Below, in pieces: positions 45,859 to 54,060 of a stretch of 64,000 nt of DNA. The DNA comes from Chitinivibrionales bacterium (GTDB taxonomy: Bacteria > Fibrobacterota > Chitinivibrionia > Chitinivibrionales > WJKA01). The notes beneath the pieces are model-generated. The model had not been told where the DNA came from. It saw only the letters and a program-made list of their open reading frames with translations, and did not search any database. The stretch covers positions 1 through 64,000 of the forward strand of contig WJLW01000075.1 of NCBI GenBank assembly GCA_014728295.1, read 5' to 3'. Each line of letters begins with the position of its first letter. Position 1 is the first letter of the stretch. Position numbers and translations under genes: made by a program.

Positions 45859-46893
45859 TCAGCACGACCGGAAATAGCGTTCCTGCTTCTTCCCGGTTTC
45901 CAGATTCAACTGTCTTAAAATCAAATATAAATTGATTCTGCCAACTTTTTGCGCGCCGTACTCTTTCATTGAGAGCAGGTGACTGAGCCTGCCCAGCGAT
46001 ACCGCGCCGTACTCGGCGATAATCAGTTTTATAGAGTCTGCGAGAATGTGATCGTGGCTTTTAAGGGAATCCATGGTACGCGTATCTTTCTTGCGCACAT
46101 CGGGGCGGCTCAGATTCCGGCGGGAAATGGCGGCGCGCAGTGCTTCGATTCCCTGTTCGAAGGTATCAAAGGCGGGCAGTATCTGATTAAACTGCAGCAT
46201 CGCATAGACATCTGCAACTTCCTGCGACATGCAACACACAAACAGCAAACCATCTGCCGAATTGCAGTATTTGGCAAACGAGCTGATCGCGCCCCAGCCC
46301 GTACTGTCGATATATTCGCAATTTGTCAAATCGAGAATAATATGATAAAACCCGAATTTCTCGAGTTTGCCTTGAATGTCGCGAAACCTGATTACCGTGG
46401 CTTGATTGAGTTTGCCACTCAGTTTCATATGGCAAATATTCTGCTGCGGATCGGGCTGCGACAACACAACCGCGGATTGGTCGGATAGGGTGTAAATATT
46501 TCCCAGGGCGGATAATTTGCGGGTTTGAGGCGAAGTGTCGACCACAAATTCGGCAGGTTCAACGATTTGCTCTGTCCCGGAACTGCTCGCATCCGGCAGT
46601 TTGGCCCTCGGCGGGTCAGGGATATCGGCAAGCCCGGCAATCTGTTTTTTGCTTTCATCAACAGAGCCGGCCTGTGGCGCCGGTGGGCCGACGCGCTCTT
46701 TTAATTGCATTATGCGGTCATCAACCTGGTCCAGTGATACCCAGGTGTCAAACATCAGAACCTGACCGCGTTCCAGATGATCCAGATATTCATGCTGCAA
46801 TTCAACAGCATCATCGATAGATACCCAGTTTCCCTTGAGATCGAGAACTTTGCCGGCGTAGACGTTTTGTTTGATCCGGTCAAAAATGCCCAT
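45859..46893 (-). CDS. STAS-domain protein in exopolysaccharide operon
   Basis: A 344-residue cytoplasmic protein. Residues about 150-255 form a STAS (anti-sigma-antagonist-like) domain with the phosphorylatable serine in NCEYIDSTGWGAI (Ser197). The N-terminal 70 residues resemble a small beta-domain (GKVLDLKGNWVSIDDAVELQHEYL, VLMFDTWVSLDQVDDRI), and a Pro/Ser-rich linker follows. The C-terminal 60 residues look like a winged helix (GAVSLGRLSHLLSMKEYGAQK). STAS domains act in partner-switching with serine kinases and phosphatases. Its presence at the head of a Wza-Wzz-kinase operon suggests post-translational control of exopolysaccharide, which is inference. No anti-sigma kinase or PP2C gene is in the window. 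Confidence 0.82.
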   Translation of the reverse strand: MGIFDRIKQNVYAGKVLDLKGNWVSIDDAVELQHEYLDHLERGQVLMFDTWVSLDQVDDRIMQLKERVGPPAPQAGSVDESKKQIAGLADIPDPPRAKLPDASSSGTEQIVEPAEFVVDTSPQTRKLSALGNIYTLSDQSAVVLSQPDPQQNICHMKLSGKLNQATVIRFRDIQGKLEKFGFYHIILDLTNCEYIDSTGWGAISSFAKYCNSADGLLFVCCMSQEVADVYAMLQFNQILPAFDTFEQGIEALRAAISRRNLSRPDVRKKDTRTMDSLKSHDHILADSIKLIIAEYGAVSLGRLSHLLSMKEYGAQKVGRINLYLILRQLNLETGKKQERYFRSC

Positions 46894-46919
46894 AGATATG
46901 ATCCAATCTCCGGCCCGGG

Positions 46920-47363
46920 CTATTCTCGCTCGTCGCCGGCATCATCCGCAGCGGCGGGAACATCTCCGGCAGCCGTAGCGTCGTTGCGGGGGCGAGCGAA
47001 CTCTTTATCGGTAATCTCCTGCACGGTGAAATCCAGCTTGCGCACCGTGACGGCCGTATTTCGAATCTGCTGCTTGAGCTCTTTCAGCGTCACATAGTGC
47101 CATCCCCCGATTGCCGCCAAAGCAAGCAAATTTCCTGCTAAGAGCAAAATTACCCAGATCGAAACGCCGCTGTTGCCGCCCAGCGTACCGACAACCTGTT
47201 CTGCGCCGATTTTTTCCAGTTGCAAAGCCGCATAAGCGCTTTCATTCGAGTCGGGAAATTGCCTGATGATATCTTTGTAAAGCGAACAGGCATCCTGAAT
47301 TCGCTGTTGATTATAGTGCAGATCAAACGCCTGCTGATAGAGTTCCAATGAAGTTTTACTCAT
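46920..47363 (-). CDS. TPR and single-helix membrane protein
   Basis: A 147-residue protein, first in the exopolysaccharide operon. The N-terminal 55 residues contain a TPR-like pair of helices (LELYQQAFDLHYNQQRIQDACSLY, DSNESAYAALQLEKIG). A transmembrane helix occupies about 66-88 (VSIWVILLLAGNLLALAAIGG), followed by a coiled-coil stretch (LKELKQQIRNTAVTVRKLDF) and a short Ala/Asp-rich tail. The topology suggests a membrane scaffold. The upstream 968 bp are non-coding and probably contain its promoter. No enzyme motif is present. Confidence 0.75.
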   Translation of the reverse strand: MSKTSLELYQQAFDLHYNQQRIQDACSLYKDIIRQFPDSNESAYAALQLEKIGAEQVVGTLGGNSGVSIWVILLLAGNLLALAAIGGWHYVTLKELKQQIRNTAVTVRKLDFTVQEITDKEFARPRNDATAAGDVPAAADDAGDERE

Positions 47364-47572
47364 AGTTGGTAATGGCTTGCGTGGTTATATGAAACGAACG
47401 TCCGGGCAGTTAATCCGGCAATAAACATGCACAACGGCTCGTTGCCATGCGGGTGCTAAAATAATTCAAGTTACTGATTACTAATACTCTGCACGAAAGA
47501 GATTACCCTGTATTCGTAATTAAGGTAAAATATCATTTGCGCAAAAGGAAAGGGGCGGGATAATTCTATAAA

Positions 47573-47606
47573 ATGGCGATATCAGCATCATGGCGATATC
47601 AGCATC
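47573..47606. repeat. 17-bp tandem repeat, two copies
   Basis: ATGGCGATATCAGCATC occurs twice head to tail with no mismatch (47573-47589 and 47590-47606). It sits 30 bp from a dispersed repeat copy. Function unknown; probably a simple slippage duplication. Confidence 0.9.
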
Positions 47607-47635
47607 ATCCCCTCGGTGTCGGGTCCTATAATTTT

Positions 47636-47701
47636 GTCATTCCCGTGAAGACGGGAATCTACTTTGCCCACGATATGGATACCCACCTCCGTGGGGATGA
47701 C
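47636..47701 (-). repeat. Dispersed double-hairpin repeat, copy 2 (inverted)
   Basis: A 66-bp copy in the opposite orientation to copies 1 and 3. Its ends are GTCATTCCCG and GGGGATGAC. Both internal hairpins are intact: ATTCCCGTGAAGACGGGAAT and ACCCACCTCCGTGGGG. Confidence 0.85.
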
Positions 47702-48138
47702 AATGCAAAATGCATCCCTCCCGAAAAACCCACTATCGCAAATCAAATCAACCCCTTCCCCGAATTCAAACCCGACATTATCACTAAACAAGTCAACATT
47801 GCCCCCTGACAAGCAATAGCTACCAATGCGCTTTTTATTGCCAAATCCAAAGCGGAATAATATATTTTGGGGTTGGAAAGTTGCTTTATTAGGTCACATG
47901 CGGGGGAAAGAACACCGGGAAAGAGGCAACATTCGTATACATACCGCATAGTGGCATATTTGGATTCAGAGCAAAAGGGTCGCCCTTTCGATACAATAAT
48001 GTTGCCATTATTGTCGAAAAATCCGGGCTGAGACCACGACCGTTTGTCTATTTGCCGTTCAGATTGAAATGAAAATTCTGGTATATAAATTGCACTAGTA
48101 AATGAACCATTTTATGAATTGTGCAACAGAAAAGTATC

Positions 48139-48307
48139 GGCTCCAGCTAAATCGTTTGACAGGAACGTATTACACGGGAGCCATGGATTCGGTGAAACCA
48201 TCGATTCCATACAAAAATGCACTGCCGATTGGGGAGTCCGGCATTTCAAGACACTTCCCACAGGCGCCGGCAGGCATCCGCCCAAAAGCCGGTATGAGTG
48301 GAATCGG
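48139..48307 (+). promoter_or_regulatory. Possible structured RNA leader of the pilus operon
   Basis: Base pairing visible by eye: GGCTCC (48139-48144) with GGAGCC (48177-48182); a hairpin at 48183-48210 with two stems of five and six pairs; and CCGATT (48225-48230) with AATCGG (48302-48307) enclosing inner GCCGG/CCGGC pairs. The multistem arrangement ends 24 bp before the pilC ATG. It does not match a riboswitch class that I recognise. Confidence 0.3.
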
Positions 48308-48331
48308 GAAAGTTGACGACGAGGGATAAGC

Positions 48332-49570
48332 ATGCCCAAATACGCATATAAGGTTCGGGACATAACCGACCGGGTTCTCACCGGAACCGCCGAAGGTGAC
48401 TCTATTGACACCATTATAGATCGTCTTTCCGAGCAGGAACTCATCCCCGTAAATATCGAGGAACTCAACTTCGACGGTACCCGCAAAGGCCAGACCTTTA
48501 TGGATAAGGTCAACGAGGTTCTGCTCAAAATGCAGACCAGGGTGCCGTACAAATCGGTCGTATTCTTCACACGCCAGCTAGCCACGATGGTCAACGCCGG
48601 CGTTCCCCTCGCCCAGGCGCTCGATCAAATCGCTACCGCAGAAAAGCCGGTTTTTCGTAAAATATTGCATACCGTAGCCGATGATATCGCCATGGGGAGC
48701 GCTTTCTCAGACGCCATCGCCCGGCATCCGGGGGCCTTTGATGATGTCTATGTTTCGGTTGTCCATGCCGGTGAAATCGCCGGTGCGCTCGACACCGTGC
48801 TGGATGAGCTGGCAACATATATGGAAAATAATCAGGCGTTGCAGGAGAAGGTTAAAGGCGCGCTGCGCTATCCGGTGTTTATCGGGTTGATTGTGACAGG
48901 CTTGATGGTGGCAATTATGTGGTTTCTGGTGCCGATGTTTCAGAAGCTGTATGCCTCCTCGGATGCCGCACTGCCGGGGCCGACCTTGATTTTGATAACT
49001 GTTTCCGATACGATAAAAAACCATTTTTTGAAGGTTGCAGGAGCAATCGTCGCCATTACAGTAGCATTTGCTATAGCGTTGAATAATGAAACATTTAAGC
49101 GCTACGTAGACGAATATATCCTCTATTTTCCGGTATTTGGCGGAATAGCCAGAAAAAATATCTGGGCCCGGTTTTGCCGCACCATGGCACTGCTCATGAA
49201 TAGCGGAACGCCAATTTTGCAGTCGGTTGAAATTGTCGGCAGCGTTGTGGGCAATAAGCTGTACGCAAAAGCATTGGAAGGTGTTTACCAGAATTTGCGA
49301 ACCGGAGAGCTGCTGAGTACCGCGCTGGATCACTCGAGGCAGTTTCCTGTTCTTATCAAGCAATTAACGGCTACCGGCGAGCTGGCGGGTAGTATTGATG
49401 CGCTGCTGAGAAAAGCTGCGGATTTTTATGAACGCGATATTCGAATTACCGTTGATTCCCTTGCATCTATTATCGAACCGTTCTTGATTGTTACTTTAGG
49501 CGGGATAGTAGGTGCTGTGATGATAGCGCTTTATTTGCCGATATTTAAAGTTGGACAATTGATGAATTGA
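48332..49570 (+). CDS. pilC: Type IV pilus / type II secretion inner-membrane platform protein PilC
   Basis: A 412-residue PilC/GspF protein, normal length. Two homologous T2SSF domains, about 75-195 and 275-405, each contain GxP-type motifs (MVNAGVPLAQALDQIA; LMNSGTPILQSVEIVG), and hydrophobic helices lie at about 175-205, 225-250 and 375-400 (LMVAIMWFLVPMF; FLIVTLGGIVGAVMIALYLPIF). PilC couples the cytoplasmic motor ATPase to the growing pilus. The ATG has GAGGG upstream. The order pilC-prepilins-pilMNOPQ runs uninterrupted, but no pilB, pilT or pilD lies inside the window. Confidence 0.95.
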   Translation: MPKYAYKVRDITDRVLTGTAEGDSIDTIIDRLSEQELIPVNIEELNFDGTRKGQTFMDKVNEVLLKMQTRVPYKSVVFFTRQLATMVNAGVPLAQALDQIATAEKPVFRKILHTVADDIAMGSAFSDAIARHPGAFDDVYVSVVHAGEIAGALDTVLDELATYMENNQALQEKVKGALRYPVFIGLIVTGLMVAIMWFLVPMFQKLYASSDAALPGPTLILITVSDTIKNHFLKVAGAIVAITVAFAIALNNETFKRYVDEYILYFPVFGGIARKNIWARFCRTMALLMNSGTPILQSVEIVGSVVGNKLYAKALEGVYQNLRTGELLSTALDHSRQFPVLIKQLTATGELAGSIDALLRKAADFYERDIRITVDSLASIIEPFLIVTLGGIVGAVMIALYLPIFKVGQLMN

Positions 49571-49606
49571 ATTCAAATAACTATCAAACTCACCAGGAGG
49601 TGCTCC

Positions 49607-50104
49607 ATGACTAGTAGTTTAACAAACAATAAAATCAAGCAACAGAATGGCTTTACGCTCATTGAAGTTATTGTTGTTGCGGTTATTATTGCGGTGCTGT
49701 CGGCTGTGGCGATACCGCTGTATAATGGTTACATTCGAGATAGCAGAAGGAATACTGCTGAGAATGTGGCGGGTTCGGCTGCTAGTTTTATCGGTACCTG
49801 GTATGCAATGAATAGCAGTTTAGATGGAATAGATGTGGATGTAGATGGTACTTCTGCCGGTGCTTTAACAGCAAACACAGGAGAGTGGATTTGGAGCGAC
49901 GAAGGACAAAAGACAACTTTAATAAGCGGGAGTGCAGCTAATGAAAACAGATTTCTCATACCAACAGATATAGCAGTTTATGTTGATGATGCTGACTTAT
50001 CAGTTCGAGGCACACATGTACAGGCTTATGATGGAACATTTGCAGCTTCTCCATCCCCAGCAATAGATTCTGCTGATATAACGCAGCCTTATCATTACCA
50101 TTAA
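49607..50104 (+). CDS. Type IV prepilin (major-pilin candidate)
   Basis: A 165-residue prepilin with the cleavage site NG/FTLIEVIVV. Leader of 15 residues, Glu at mature position 5, and a hydrophobic helix (VIIAVLSAVAIPLYNGY) that forms the pilus core. AGGAGG precedes the ATG, a strong ribosome-binding site consistent with high expression, which favours a major subunit. The C-terminal globular domain is Thr/Ser/Asp-rich and ends YHYH. It resembles the next prepilin strongly in the first 35 mature residues. Confidence 0.88.
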   Translation: MTSSLTNNKIKQQNGFTLIEVIVVAVIIAVLSAVAIPLYNGYIRDSRRNTAENVAGSAASFIGTWYAMNSSLDGIDVDVDGTSAGALTANTGEWIWSDEGQKTTLISGSAANENRFLIPTDIAVYVDDADLSVRGTHVQAYDGTFAASPSPAIDSADITQPYHYH

Positions 50105-50159
50105 TTGTTTTATTCATGTTCCGTTGTGAAATTAGATTGTTAGCAGCACAGATTAAAAT

Positions 50160-50492
50160 ATGTTCAATAGAAAATATGGCTTCACCCTTATCGAAGTAAT
50201 CGTGGTCGGAGTAATAATAACTGTCTTAGCTGCCGTTGCCATACCTATCTACAACGGCTACATGAAAGATACCCGGCAAAAAAATGTAGAAACCCTGGCA
50301 ACGGCAGCAGCCGCTTCGGCTTCAATTTACAAACGCAAATACGACAGCCATCCGCCGGATTTGGCGTCGTTGAATATTTTCAATTTTGACTCTTCCGTTC
50401 ATACGTACGATATTGATTCGAACAACAGCAGAATAATTATCGCTGATACGACGGTTTCATCCAGTACGATAGCCGATACCGTCAGCTATTGA
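50160..50492 (+). CDS. Short type IV prepilin
   Basis: A 110-residue prepilin with a seven-residue leader, cleavage YG/FTLIEVIVV, Glu5 and helix VIITVLAAVAIPIYNGYMKDTRQ. The first 35 mature residues parallel the preceding gene, suggesting duplication. The small globular domain (about 70 residues) is typical of minor subunits or of short Geobacter-like pilins. It is 55 bp from the first prepilin gene and 4 bp from the next. The start has no clear ribosome-binding site. Confidence 0.85.
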   Translation: MFNRKYGFTLIEVIVVGVIITVLAAVAIPIYNGYMKDTRQKNVETLATAAAASASIYKRKYDSHPPDLASLNIFNFDSSVHTYDIDSNNSRIIIADTTVSSSTIADTVSY

Positions 50493-50496
50493 ACTC

Positions 50497-50931
50497 ATGA
50501 ACTATGCAAAAAGATCCGATGTAAATGGCTTTACGATAATAGAGCTGCTGGTTTCCAGCGCACTTTTAGGTATAGGTATCATAGCCTTAGTGGCCATAAT
50601 CACGAAAGGTCAGGAAATTGCCATTAGCGATTCACATCGCAAAAGCGCGTTCATACAATTGAGTTCAATAATGGAAGATACGGTTATCAATGAAAATTTC
50701 GCAACATTTTCAGTAACTGGCGGCTGGGTTACGAGTGCAGAGTCTCTGTTGATTTCTGCTCGGGATGCAAGTAATCCAAAAGATGATCTGAAAGGTCAAT
50801 TGAGATATAACGTATCTCAACAATACATCGATCCACCAATTGGAAGAAGGCGAATTCTGCTCGAGCTTACCTGGCGGGAGCCGGAAGGCATTGATACCTT
50901 GAGCTTGGAAAAATGGATCACTGAATTCTGA
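50497..50931 (+). CDS. Minor prepilin (PilV-like)
   Basis: A 144-residue prepilin-like protein with an 11-residue leader, cleavage NG/FTIIELLVSSALLGIG and Glu5. The phrase LLVSSALLGIGIIALVA is typical of PilV/GspI-type minor pilins. The rest is a small globular domain. It lies 4 bp after the second prepilin gene. In other systems the minor pilins prime pilus assembly at the tip. Confidence 0.82.
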   Translation: MNYAKRSDVNGFTIIELLVSSALLGIGIIALVAIITKGQEIAISDSHRKSAFIQLSSIMEDTVINENFATFSVTGGWVTSAESLLISARDASNPKDDLKGQLRYNVSQQYIDPPIGRRRILLELTWREPEGIDTLSLEKWITEF

Positions 50932-50940
50932 TGGATTTGA

Positions 50941-51489
50941 ATGATGAAACAACAAATTCAGGGATTTACTCTTGTCGAAGTAGTAGTAACCGGATCTATT
51001 GCAGCCGTACTGGCCGGCCTGCTGCTGACAACATTTCTGGCTTATTCGAAAGAATTCAATGACAGTATGACAACATCAATGCTCAACATTTCTGCAAACA
51101 CGGTCAAGGAGAGGATCATGGCCGATGTTCGCAGAGGACAGAATGTTATGGGACCGGGAGAAGACCCGGAGGATGAAATACCATCGTTAGATTCTGTACA
51201 ACCCCATATAAATATCTGGGATGTTGACGGAGTGGAACGTCATATAGCCGGCTATTTAATTGAGGGTACTACCAACCGGCTGCGATACTACGACACAACC
51301 AGCGGAAACTGGTTGCATTTTGAAATTGGCGGTAAGCCGGTTGTAGTAAGTGAAGGCAGCAGATTCATCCTCGATGATTCACGCAAAAAAGTCAGAGTTA
51401 AAATAGGCCTAAAATTGGAATACAACGGCCAGGTAGATTCAATGCCGCCGCTTTCAGGATTTGTCGCAACATGCCGGGAGCGGGAATGA
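50941..51489 (+). CDS. Minor prepilin (PilW-like)
   Basis: A 182-residue prepilin-like protein with leader MMKQQIQG/FTLVEVVVTG and Glu5, then helix SIAAVLAGLLLTTFLAY. It has the long beta-rich C-terminal region expected of PilW/GspJ-type minor pilins (GYLIEGTTNRLRYYDTTSGNW). The gene overlaps the start of the next one by four bases if the latter starts at 51486. Confidence 0.82.
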   Translation: MMKQQIQGFTLVEVVVTGSIAAVLAGLLLTTFLAYSKEFNDSMTTSMLNISANTVKERIMADVRRGQNVMGPGEDPEDEIPSLDSVQPHINIWDVDGVERHIAGYLIEGTTNRLRYYDTTSGNWLHFEIGGKPVVVSEGSRFILDDSRKKVRVKIGLKLEYNGQVDSMPPLSGFVATCRERE

Positions 51490-51959
51490 GATACACCACG
51501 AAAAGCAAGAGTGACGAAGGATCAGCACTTATCGGCGTAGTAGTTTTGATGTCGGTAATGGCAATAGCAGGCGCCGGCCTGATGCAGCTTACCGTGACTG
51601 GTGTTAATATTTTCAGGGACACAGAAGAAGATATAAAACAGGTTATGGCCGCAGAATCAGGATTAAACGTTGCACTAAGGCAAATCAGCAAGTTTGAAAA
51701 TGAAGAACCGGATCCGTGGCAAGATCACCCGGCACGGGAATTATTCCCCGATACGCTTCGCATTAACGGCTACAAAATTACCGTTGACAAAAATAAGATA
51801 GGCGGCGGGAAATTACTTGTTATTGCCTATGTATATTCTCAGGGAGATACCGTAAAATCAGTTGAATATCAGATCGATATCAGCGAGTTCGGATGGGATG
51901 GCGAAGATTCGAGATGGATATTTCCACTGCAAAGATGGAGAGAGAGAAGCTATAACTAA
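51486..51959 (+). CDS. PilX/GspK-like minor pilin lacking Glu5
   Basis: A 157-residue protein whose hydrophobic segment EG/SALIGVVVLMSVMAIAGAGLM follows a short charged leader. The glutamate at mature position 5 is replaced, as in GspK and PilX minor pilins that cap the pilus tip. The rest reads like a PilX domain (MAAESGLNVALRQISKFENEEPDPW). The open frame extends five codons upstream of ATG 51486, but that ATG overlaps the previous stop (ATGA) and has GGGA upstream, so it is chosen. Confidence 0.75.
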   Translation: MRYTTKSKSDEGSALIGVVVLMSVMAIAGAGLMQLTVTGVNIFRDTEEDIKQVMAAESGLNVALRQISKFENEEPDPWQDHPARELFPDTLRINGYKITVDKNKIGGGKLLVIAYVYSQGDTVKSVEYQIDISEFGWDGEDSRWIFPLQRWRERSYN

Positions 51960-51961
51960 CG

Positions 51962-52909
51962 ATGCCAAAAAAATCAACAACAACAATCGGAATAGAATAC
52001 GACTCATCCACCATACGCGCAGCCAGGGTAACCTCGACGGTCGGCAGTGACAGCATAGAATTCAGCGTCGATTCTCTCGAGGAAGAAAAAGGCACATTCG
52101 ACTCCGATGGAGATGTGATCAAGGGCTTGAAGAGCATTAAGTCCCGCATTTCGCCAGGCCCTGCCGACAAAGTTGTATCCTGCCTCAACGGCAAACAGAT
52201 TTTCGCCACCGTCATCCAGCACCGCCGCCTGCCGGACAATGAATTGCGCAATGCGCTCCGTTTCGTCATGCGCAAAAACCTTCCTTTTGAAGTAGCCGGT
52301 TCAACGATTGACTACCAGATAATCAGTTCACCCGACAACAAATCAGATAAGATTAACCTGCTGGTATCAGTCGCCTCGAACACGCTTTTGCACAAGCACG
52401 TAAATAATTTCGAAAAAGCCGGCCTCAAGCCTGATATTGTCGACTTATTTCCGGTCGCCATCATCAATTCATTCTGGGCGGGTTTGTCGGAGCAATTTGA
52501 TGCGGGGATTGCACATGCAGTGATGCATATCGGTCCGTCTCTGTCGACACTGGCATTCGACGGTGTCGGCTTACCATATTTTACCAGAAGCATCTACTTT
52601 GATGCACAGGCGCTTTTTGGAAACGGGCGGTCGGTTGACGAATCAGAAAAGTCTCAAAAGCTGGAATTATACGCCGAAGAAATCGTGCGATCGTTGTCTT
52701 TTTACGAAAAGACTTACAAACCGACCCATTTCAGTTCGGTATATCTGCTTGGTGAGTTTGCGCACAGCAAAGAATTGCTCGAGTATATCGTTGACAAGGT
52801 CGGCATAGAAATGCGCTATAATCTTTTGATGCAAAAGCTGGGTTGTGATAAAAAAGCGCCCATCGGCACGTTTGACATTCCGCTTGCACTGTCAATGCGA
52901 CAAGGTTAG
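51962..52909 (+). CDS. pilM: PilM actin-like assembly protein
   Basis: A 315-residue cytoplasmic protein of the PilM family (FtsA/actin-like fold). The N-terminus TIGIEYDSSTIRAARV is the phosphate-binding-like loop; LPDNELRNALRFVMRKNLPFEV and VDLFPVAIINSFWAG are typical PilM phrases. It links the cytoplasmic side of the pilus to PilN. It lies 2 bp after the last minor pilin and 18 bp before pilN. Length is slightly short of the usual 350. Confidence 0.85.
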   Translation: MPKKSTTTIGIEYDSSTIRAARVTSTVGSDSIEFSVDSLEEEKGTFDSDGDVIKGLKSIKSRISPGPADKVVSCLNGKQIFATVIQHRRLPDNELRNALRFVMRKNLPFEVAGSTIDYQIISSPDNKSDKINLLVSVASNTLLHKHVNNFEKAGLKPDIVDLFPVAIINSFWAGLSEQFDAGIAHAVMHIGPSLSTLAFDGVGLPYFTRSIYFDAQALFGNGRSVDESEKSQKLELYAEEIVRSLSFYEKTYKPTHFSSVYLLGEFAHSKELLEYIVDKVGIEMRYNLLMQKLGCDKKAPIGTFDIPLALSMRQG

Positions 52910-52927
52910 CTAGAGAGCTAAATTGAA

Positions 52928-53512
52928 ATGAAGTATTCAATAAACATGGTACGGATCCTCCGCCAGGAGGAAAGAAAAGCGGAACATAAGCGGCTGCAGT
53001 TGCTGATATTAACCGGGGCCAGCTTCGGCATACTGGTTCTTGCGATAGTCTATTCTGCATTCAATATTCTGCTTATGGAAAAGGCCCTGCAAACAGAGCA
53101 CTCAAAGCTGCAGCGCATTGAAAACGAGTACAAAAATTATAAAACGACCAAAACGTTTGTTGATAAATCTGACATTGAATTGTTGAGCAACTTGCAGAAC
53201 GACAAAGTATTCTGGACAAGAATTCTGGCGAATATCGCTCAGCATCTGCCGCGGGGATACTGGACAAAACAACTGAAATTTGACGGATCGGAAATTGCGG
53301 TATCCGGCGGGGGGCGCAGCAGCAATACATTTGCCGTTGACATAGACCGCTATATCAACGAAATCGACGCCAACGACTATTTCAGCAGTATATTCAAACC
53401 TTCTGGGTTGCAGCTCATTAAAGTTGTCGAAGGAGAAAACGGTTCGGGTCTTACCTTTGAATTTAGCGCCGAATACAAAAAGCAGAATGCATTTTCCAGA
53501 AAGAAGCGATGA
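52928..53512 (+). CDS. pilN: PilN inner-membrane alignment protein
   Basis: A 194-residue protein with a short basic cytoplasmic N-terminus (KYSINMVRILRQEERK, where INM resembles the INLL motif that contacts PilM). A transmembrane helix is at about 29-50 (LLILTGASFGILVLAIVYSAF), then a periplasmic coiled coil and ferredoxin-like fold (ANIAQHLPRGYWTKQLKFDG). It overlaps pilO by four bases. It forms the PilN-PilO bridge to the secretin. Confidence 0.85.
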   Translation: MKYSINMVRILRQEERKAEHKRLQLLILTGASFGILVLAIVYSAFNILLMEKALQTEHSKLQRIENEYKNYKTTKTFVDKSDIELLSNLQNDKVFWTRILANIAQHLPRGYWTKQLKFDGSEIAVSGGGRSSNTFAVDIDRYINEIDANDYFSSIFKPSGLQLIKVVEGENGSGLTFEFSAEYKKQNAFSRKKR

Positions 53513-54051
53513 ATACGTCCAAACCGCAAAAGCAAAAAGGCACCGTTGTTTTAGGCATTGTCATTGTGCTGACGCTCGCTGTAATCGTGTTTGACAGAGT
53601 ATATGTCGCCCAATACGAAAAAAAGTATAAGCACCTCGAGCAGCAACGCATCAATACCGCCAACAAGCTCACAACGGCGAAAATAGTACAGGAAAATCTC
53701 AACCATGTTGAAGAGCTTGTCTTTTTAAACATGGATTTCAAAAACCAGCAAGACACAATTCCGCATCAAACCCATTTTTTCAAATTTCTCACGACCTGCG
53801 TCAACGATTTAAAGATCAGACTTGTCAGTATTGCGCCAACCGAACCGCAGGTAAGCGGCTCGGTAACCGCCTACGGATATGACATTGAGGTCGTCGGCGA
53901 CTTTTTCTCATTCGGAGAATTATGCGCGAAATTCGAAAACAGTCGTCGCATAATGTCAATTGATGATTTTGAAATTTCGGCCGAGGGCAGAAGCGGCTCG
54001 CACATACGGGCCAAAATACACGTCTCGACCTATCGCATCCGCAAAGGTTAA
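53509..54051 (+). CDS. pilO: PilO inner-membrane alignment protein
   Basis: A 180-residue protein with a transmembrane helix near residues 10-28 (VVLGIVIVLTLAVIVF), a coiled coil (YEKKYKHLEQQRINTANKL) and a C-terminal ferredoxin-like domain (HFFKFLTTCVNDLKIRLVSI, IEVVGDFFSFGELCAKFENS). This is standard PilO architecture. It is coupled to pilN by a four-base overlap and followed 9 bp later by the PilP-like gene. Confidence 0.85.
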   Translation: MNTSKPQKQKGTVVLGIVIVLTLAVIVFDRVYVAQYEKKYKHLEQQRINTANKLTTAKIVQENLNHVEELVFLNMDFKNQQDTIPHQTHFFKFLTTCVNDLKIRLVSIAPTEPQVSGSVTAYGYDIEVVGDFFSFGELCAKFENSRRIMSIDDFEISAEGRSGSHIRAKIHVSTYRIRKG

Positions 54052-54060
54052 TCCGCATCC

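Larger units (their letters stand above)
47364..48331. other. Long intergenic region between exopolysaccharide and pilus operons
   Basis: 968 bp between divergent operons. It holds a 17-bp tandem repeat (47573-47606), a full repeat element (47636-47701) and a stretch upstream of pilC with several potential RNA stems (48139-48307). No credible gene was found: the short open frames here lack start signals and recognisable products. A TATAAAT at about 48083-48089 could be the -10 of the pilus promoter but has no well-spaced -35. Confidence 0.5.

Noticed and set aside
48139-48307. GEMM (c-di-GMP-I) or cobalamin riboswitch ahead of pilC.
   Set aside because: Neither the conserved GEMM core nor the cobalamin box is present; only generic stems were found.
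48102-48329. A 75-codon open frame between the repeat and pilC.
   Set aside because: No start signal and a composition unlike neighbouring genes. The same bases are better explained as a potential structured leader.
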